A DNA stretch of 36,276 nucleotides. It comes from Actinomadura sp. KC06. Its GTDB lineage: Bacteria; Actinomycetota; Actinomycetes; Streptosporangiales; Streptosporangiaceae. The number at the start of each line of letters is the position of its first letter. Within the stretch, counting starts at the first letter, position 1. The notes beneath the pieces are model-generated. The model worked only from the letters and a program-made list of their open reading frames with translations, searched no databases and was not told the DNA's origin. The position numbers were made by a program, and so were the translations under genes. Shown here in pieces: positions 31,840 to 36,276 of the stretch. Location: positions 1 through 36,276 of the forward strand of contig NZ_SMKT01000094.1 in the NCBI RefSeq assembly GCF_004348735.1, given 5' to 3'.

Positions 31840-33095
31840 CACGCGGCCCAGGGGAGGTGGTCGCGGTTGGCGGCCACCAGGTCGCGGGCGAGGCGGTCGG
31901 CGACATCGGCCTGGCCGATCAGCGGATGCGCCAGCAGCGCCGCGGCGACGCGGTCGACGCCGCCGCGCCGCGCCGCGTCCAGCGCCAGCTCCTCGTAGGC
32001 CGACACGTGCGCGATCAGCCCGGCGAACAGCGGCTCCACCTGCGGGACGGGCAGCGGCACCGCACCCGACGCGGTGATCCGCGCCGGCACCTCCACGACC
32101 GCCTGGTCGTCCAGGAACGGCAGCGTGCCGTTGTTGCGGACGTTCACCACCTGCGCGTCGCCACGCCCGGTCAGCAGCGACGCGGCGAGCTGCACGGCGG
32201 CCTCGGAGTAGAACGCGCCGCCGCGCTCGTCCAGCCGGGCGGGCTTGGTGTCCAGGGCCGGGTCGGCGTACAGGTCGAGCAGGTCGCGCTCGAGCGCGGC
32301 GACCTGCTCGGCGCGCGACGGCGCGCCGCGCTGCTCCTCGACCACCCGGTCGTGCTCGTAGAAGTAGCGCAGGTAGTACGACGGGACGGCGCCGAGCCCG
32401 CGCACGAACCCGGCGGGCAGGCCGGAGATCTCCGCGAGCTCGTCGGGGTGCTCGTCGAGGAGGCGCGGCAGGACCTCCTGGCCGTCCAGCAGCACCGACC
32501 GCACCCACGTGAGGTGGTTGAGCCCGGCATGGCCGAGGCTGATCCGGTCTGGTGGGACGTCCAGCAGCTTGGCTGCGCGGCGCTGGAACCCGATCGCGAC
32601 GTTGCACAGCCCGACCGTGCGGTGGCCCGCGTCGAGCAGGGCGCGGGTGACGATGCCGACCGGGTTGGTGAAGTCCACGATCCACGCGCTGGGGGCGAGT
32701 TCGGCGACGCGTGCGGCGATGTCCAGGACGACCGGGACGGTCCGCAGCGCCTTGGCGAGCCCGCCCGCGCCGGTCGTCTCCTGCCCGACGCAGCCGCATT
32801 CCAGCGGGAGCGTCTCGTCCACGTGCCGGGCGGCCTGGCCGCCGACGCGCAGCTGCAGCAGCACGACCGTCGCGTCCGCGACCGCCTTGTCGAGGTCGCC
32901 GGTGGTCGTCACCGCCGCGGGGTGCCCGGCGCGCGCCAGCATCCGCGCGGCGACGCCGCCGACGAGGCCGAGGCGCCCGGCGTCCGGGTCGTGCAGCACC
33001 AGCTCCGACACCGGCAGCGCCGCGTGCGCGCGCGCCAGCCCGTCGACCAGCTCCGGGGTGTAGGTCGACCCACCCCCGATGACTGTCAGCTTCAA
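31839..33095 (-). CDS. GH4 family glycoside hydrolase (6-phospho-beta-glucosidase-like), operon copy
   Basis: A 418-residue family 4 enzyme, NAD+- and Mn2+-dependent. It has VIGGGSTYTPELVDGL at the N-terminus, GQETTGAGGLAKAL, VDFTNPVGIVTRAL, the metal cysteine C164 (GLCNVAIGF, with the usual Asn after it) and H194 (GLNHLTW). The start is a TTG at 33095, whose bases form TTGA with the stop of the permease gene, giving a 4-bp overlap; no ATG or GTG fits. This copy differs clearly from the orphan GH4 at 15156. In an ABC-type operon without PTS, it should act on a sugar phosphorylated by the kinase next door or on an unphosphorylated glycoside. Confidence 0.91.
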   Translation of the reverse strand: MKLTVIGGGSTYTPELVDGLARAHAALPVSELVLHDPDAGRLGLVGGVAARMLARAGHPAAVTTTGDLDKAVADATVVLLQLRVGGQAARHVDETLPLECGCVGQETTGAGGLAKALRTVPVVLDIAARVAELAPSAWIVDFTNPVGIVTRALLDAGHRTVGLCNVAIGFQRRAAKLLDVPPDRISLGHAGLNHLTWVRSVLLDGQEVLPRLLDEHPDELAEISGLPAGFVRGLGAVPSYYLRYFYEHDRVVEEQRGAPSRAEQVAALERDLLDLYADPALDTKPARLDERGGAFYSEAAVQLAASLLTGRGDAQVVNVRNNGTLPFLDDQAVVEVPARITASGAVPLPVPQVEPLFAGLIAHVSAYEELALDAARRGGVDRVAAALLAHPLIGQADVADRLARDLVAANRDHLPWAA

Positions 33096-33922
33096 CCCTT
33101 CACTCCCGTCAAGGTCACACCCTGGATGAACACCCGCTGGGCGAGGAAGAACACGATCAGCACCGGCAGGATCGTCAGCAGCGTCGCCGCCATCGTGAGG
33201 TTCCACTCGACCTCGTGCGCGGCGCGGAACGTCGCGACGCCGATCGCGAGGGTCCAGTGGTCGGGGTCGGCGTAGACGAGCGGCCGGAAGTAGTCGTTCC
33301 AGCAGTAGAAGAACTGGAACAGCGCGACCGCGGCCAGCGCCGGCTTCGCCATCGGCAGGATGACCCGCACCATCGTGCGGAACTCCCCGCAGCCGTCCAC
33401 GCGGGCGGCGTCGGCGTACTCGCGGGGGATCGTCACCAGGAACTGGCGCAGCAGGAAGATGGAGAACGCGTCCCCGAACAGCTGCGGGATGATCAGCGGC
33501 CACAGCGTGCCGGTCAGGTCCAGGCGGGCCCACACGATGTACAGCGGCACCATCGTGACCTGCGGCGGCAGCATCATCGCCGAGATCACCACGACCAGCG
33601 CGACGTTGCGGCCGCGGAACCGGAACCGGGCCAGCGCGTACGCCACCGGGACGCTGGACACCAGCATGAACACCGTGGACAGTCCCGCGTAGACCGTGCT
33701 GTTGATCGTCCACTGGACCATGTCGCCGCTGAACACGTCCACGAAGTTCCCGAAGTGCCACTCGCGCGGCCACAGGTCGGCGCTGAGCGCCTGCCGGTCG
33801 CTCATCACGGCGGTCAGCGCGATGAACACCAGCGGCGCGAGGAACATCAGCGCGACGGCGACGGCGGTGGCGTGCACGGCGACCCACATCAGCGCCCGCC
33901 GCGTCCTGCCCCCGGACCTCAT
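33092..33922 (-). CDS. Carbohydrate ABC transporter permease (MalG/CUT1 type)
   Basis: A 276-residue inner-membrane subunit with six predicted membrane segments. The EAA loop that docks to the ATPase is EYADAARVDGCGEFRTMVRV. Sequence features such as MLPPQVTMVPLYIVWARL and the C-terminal FIQGVTLTGVKG are typical of MalG-type partners. It overlaps its upstream partner by ATGA and has GAGGAGG before the start. Confidence 0.94.
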   Translation of the reverse strand: MRSGGRTRRALMWVAVHATAVAVALMFLAPLVFIALTAVMSDRQALSADLWPREWHFGNFVDVFSGDMVQWTINSTVYAGLSTVFMLVSSVPVAYALARFRFRGRNVALVVVISAMMLPPQVTMVPLYIVWARLDLTGTLWPLIIPQLFGDAFSIFLLRQFLVTIPREYADAARVDGCGEFRTMVRVILPMAKPALAAVALFQFFYCWNDYFRPLVYADPDHWTLAIGVATFRAAHEVEWNLTMAATLLTILPVLIVFFLAQRVFIQGVTLTGVKG

Positions 33923-34899
33923 GCGGCCTCCTCGCCCGCGAACGCCTTGAACTGGCGCAGCAGGAAGAGCGTGAACACCATCGCGATGGCGAACATCACC
34001 AGCGCCAGGACGCTCGCGTAGCCCATGTTGAACTGCCGGAACCCCTGGTCATATAGCCACTGCGGGAACGTCAGCGTGGAGTCACCGGGATAGCCGGGCT
34101 GGTACTGGGTGCCGGGCAGGTCGGCCCGCCCGGACGCGACCTTCCCCGCCACCATCGCCTGCGTGAAGTACTGCAGCGTCTCGATCACGCCGGTGACGGC
34201 GCAGAACGCCAGCACGGGCGAGACGGTCGGCAGCGTGATGTGCCGGAACCGCGACCAGGCCCCGGCGCCGTCGATCTCGGCGGCCTCGTACAGCGACCGC
34301 GGCACGTTGAGCAGCGCCGCCAGCATGATGATCATGATGTCGCCGACGGCCCAGAGGCCGAGGAGCGTCAGGCCGGGCTTGGCCCAGGCGGCCTCGTTGA
34401 AGAAGTCGGGCAGCGTGATCCCGAGCTTGTCGAGGATCGTCGGGAACGGGCCGGTGCCGGGGTTCATCAGGAACACGAACGCGACCGTCGCCGACACCGG
34501 CGGGATCAGGTACGGCAGGTAGAAGATCGACCGCAGCACGCCCCCGCCGGCCTTGATCTTGGTGAGGAGCTGCGCGACGCCCAGGCCGAACAGCAGCCGC
34601 AGCGGGACGAGCACCGCCACCAGCCACAGCGTGTTCCGCATCGCCGTCCACGCCTGGCCGTCGTCGAGCAGGTAGGCGTAGTTGTCCCAGCCGACGTACT
34701 CCAGCGTGAACAGGTTGTAGCGGGTGAAGGAGAAGTAGACGGTCGCGGCCAGGGGGTAGCCGAAGAACAGCGCGATCCCGACCAGCCAGGGGGACAGGAA
34801 CGCGAGGACGCGGAGCCGACGGCGGCGGCGCGCCCGCGCCGCCGCCGTCCCGGTCCGCGCGCCGCCGGTGAACGGCAGCCGCAGTGAACCGAGTGCCAC
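33919..34899 (-). CDS. Carbohydrate ABC transporter permease (MalF/CUT1 type)
   Basis: A 326-residue permease. A basic N-terminal segment (RARRRRRLRVLAFL) leads into SPWLVGIALFFGYPLAATVY, the usual MalF-like first helix, then five more membrane segments; the EAA loop is SLYEAAEIDGAGAWSRFRHI. GTG 34899 is preceded by GGAGG inside the 3' end of the binding-protein gene, 3 bp away. It forms the pore with the MalG-type protein. Confidence 0.94.
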   Translation of the reverse strand: MALGSLRLPFTGGARTGTAAARARRRRRLRVLAFLSPWLVGIALFFGYPLAATVYFSFTRYNLFTLEYVGWDNYAYLLDDGQAWTAMRNTLWLVAVLVPLRLLFGLGVAQLLTKIKAGGGVLRSIFYLPYLIPPVSATVAFVFLMNPGTGPFPTILDKLGITLPDFFNEAAWAKPGLTLLGLWAVGDIMIIMLAALLNVPRSLYEAAEIDGAGAWSRFRHITLPTVSPVLAFCAVTGVIETLQYFTQAMVAGKVASGRADLPGTQYQPGYPGDSTLTFPQWLYDQGFRQFNMGYASVLALVMFAIAMVFTLFLLRQFKAFAGEEAA

Positions 34900-34902
34900 A
34901 GG

Positions 34903-36228
34903 TCAGCCTCCGGCGAGCTTCAGCGCGTTGTCGACCTCGCCGTCGAGCTTGGTGAGCGCCGGGCCGAGGTCCTTGACCTTGCCGGGCTCCCACTCGTCCT
35001 GGACGAACTTCTGGAACCGCACGATGTAGTCGTTGCCGTTCGGCGTCGGCGGCGTGGTGGTGCTGGCGGGGTGCTTGAACACGTCCAGGAACGTCTTGAA
35101 CTGCGGCGTCAGTTTCAGGTCGGTCGACGACAGCGCCGGGATGGTGGACGGCACGTTCCCGAGCCCGTTCGACAGCGTCACCAGCGCGGCGGTGTCGGTG
35201 GTGAGGTAGCGGACGAACTCCCAGCTCGCCTGGGAGTGCTTGGCGCCGCGCGGGATCCCGATGACGGTGCCGGCGATGAAGCCGCTGCCGTAGGTCGACA
35301 GCTTGTCGTCGGCGACGGGGGAGGCCGCGGTGTCGTAGTTGAGCTTGGGCGCCTCCTTCTCGATGAACTTGGTGCGCCACTCACCGTCGATCGCCATCGC
35401 CACCTTCCCCTTCTGGAAGGGGTTGGCCGCCTCGAACTCCTGGCCCAGCGAGCGCAGGAACTTCTTGACGTTGTCGTAGCCGTACCAGTCGATGAGCTCC
35501 TTGTTCCACTTCAGGTACGCCTGGAACGCGGGGTCCTTGGAGAAGTTGGCCTTGCCGTCGCCGGTCAGCCACTTCACCCCGAACGGCGGGGCGAGGTGCT
35601 GGACCTGGTGCTCGTAGTACTGCGCGGACGGCATGAACCCGGCGACCTTGATGGTCCCGTCCGGGTCGCGGACGGTGAGCTTCTTGGCCAGCGCGGTCAG
35701 CTCGCTCATCGTCTTGGGCGGCTGCTCGCCCTTCATCAGGTCCTTGTTGTAGTAGAGCCCGTAGGCGTCGGCCAGCAGCGGCATCGCGCACCGGACGCCC
35801 TGGTACTCGGTGTACTTCCGCACCGCCGGCGGGAACATGTTCAGGTCGACCTTGGACTTGTCGATGTAGGGCTTGAGGTTCTGCCAGGCGCCGCTCTTGC
35901 ACCACTGCCCGACGCTGTCGGTGGTGAAGGACGACACCACGTCCGGCGGGTTCCCGCCCCGGATCGCGTTGGTGATGCGCTCGTCGGTGACGCCGCTGAC
36001 GAGCTTCACCGTGATGTTGGGGTGGGCCTTGTTGAAGCCGGCGACGGCGTCCTGGAAGGCCTTCACCTCGTGCGCGGCGCTCCAGCCGTGCCAGACCTCG
36101 ATGGTCTGCTTCTCGTCGGACTTCGGGCCCTCGCCGGTCCCGTCGCCGCCGGCGGTGCAGGCGGCGGTGAGGCCGAGCGCCGCGGCGGCCAGGGCCGCGG
36201 CGGCGCGGCGTGTCATGGTGGTGGGCAC
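34903..36228 (-). CDS. Extracellular sugar-binding lipoprotein of the ABC importer
   Basis: A 441-residue solute-binding protein of the CUT1 family. A Tat/Sec-like signal (TRRAAAALAAAALGLTAAC) ends at the lipobox Cys24. The mature part begins KQTIEVWHGWSAAHEVKAFQ, includes PDVVSSFTTDSVG, MPLLADAYGLYYNKDLM and AIDGEWRTKFI, all usual in such proteins. GTG 36228 has AGGAG 7 bases upstream. The ligand cannot be read from sequence; the GH4 and kinase genes behind it suggest a glycoside or amino-sugar oligomer. It is the first gene of the operon visible here; its promoter lies mostly beyond the window edge. Confidence 0.95.
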   Translation of the reverse strand: MPTTMTRRAAAALAAAALGLTAACTAGGDGTGEGPKSDEKQTIEVWHGWSAAHEVKAFQDAVAGFNKAHPNITVKLVSGVTDERITNAIRGGNPPDVVSSFTTDSVGQWCKSGAWQNLKPYIDKSKVDLNMFPPAVRKYTEYQGVRCAMPLLADAYGLYYNKDLMKGEQPPKTMSELTALAKKLTVRDPDGTIKVAGFMPSAQYYEHQVQHLAPPFGVKWLTGDGKANFSKDPAFQAYLKWNKELIDWYGYDNVKKFLRSLGQEFEAANPFQKGKVAMAIDGEWRTKFIEKEAPKLNYDTAASPVADDKLSTYGSGFIAGTVIGIPRGAKHSQASWEFVRYLTTDTAALVTLSNGLGNVPSTIPALSSTDLKLTPQFKTFLDVFKHPASTTTPPTPNGNDYIVRFQKFVQDEWEPGKVKDLGPALTKLDGEVDNALKLAGG

Positions 36229-36276
36229 TCCGGTTCTCCTTCAGGGGGTGGGACGGCCGTCCGCAGCCGTCCGGGG

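Overview
The window is very GC-rich and gene-dense. It comes from an actinomycete, most likely a filamentous one of the Actinomadura/Streptosporangiales type. This rests on the strong G/C third-position bias, frequent GTG and some TTG starts, the tatC-helY pair, an MsiK-like sugar ATPase, a DUF3068 (PorA-family) protein, MpaB-family and BadF-type proteins, and several genes that look leaderless. The genus is an inference. I saw no tRNA, rRNA, CRISPR array, transposase or phage gene.

Layout. (1) 14-3778: tatC and the Ski2-like helicase gene helY. (2) 3775-11280: an MpaB-family oxygenase gene behind a palindromic operator, a small bPH-like protein, a drug-type ABC exporter pair with a CRP-like dyad upstream, then a TetR regulator and a MacB/FtsX-type ABC exporter behind a perfect 12-bp-arm palindrome. 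(3) 11338-17499: an ArsR/SRPBCC pair with tandem operators, a MarR regulator, a DUF4142 lipoprotein, a sirtuin, an orphan GH4 enzyme and a DUF3068 membrane protein. (4) 17686-23098: nitrite reductase NirB with a fused-in-style second flavoprotein (NirB2-like), a DUF2470 protein, a haem oxygenase behind a near-consensus DtxR/IdeR iron box, and a 61-residue membrane protein. (5) 23112-27793: an RNB-family ribonuclease, a Crp/Fnr regulator, a 5'-3' exonuclease and an M24 dipeptidase. (6) 27856-36228: a carbohydrate region with an MsiK-like ATPase divergent from a LacI regulator (two identical operators between them), an Lrp regulator, and an operon of sugar-binding lipoprotein, two permeases, a second GH4 enzyme and a BadF-type sugar kinase.

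How it fits together. tatC, helY, the exonuclease and the dipeptidase keep the same relative order and strands as tatC-helY-Rv2090-pepE of Mycobacterium tuberculosis, so 3775-25646 looks like about 22 kb of accessory DNA lying inside an ancestral block. The last operon looks like a complete import-and-use system for an unphosphorylated glycoside: binding protein, two permeases, a hydrolase family that often needs a 6-phosphate, and a cytosolic sugar kinase, with the ATPase supplied by the nearby MsiK-like gene. The haem oxygenase segment looks like an iron-scavenging unit switched on when iron is low. The regulatory DNA is unusually readable: seven or more clear dyads, most overlapping a recognisable promoter.
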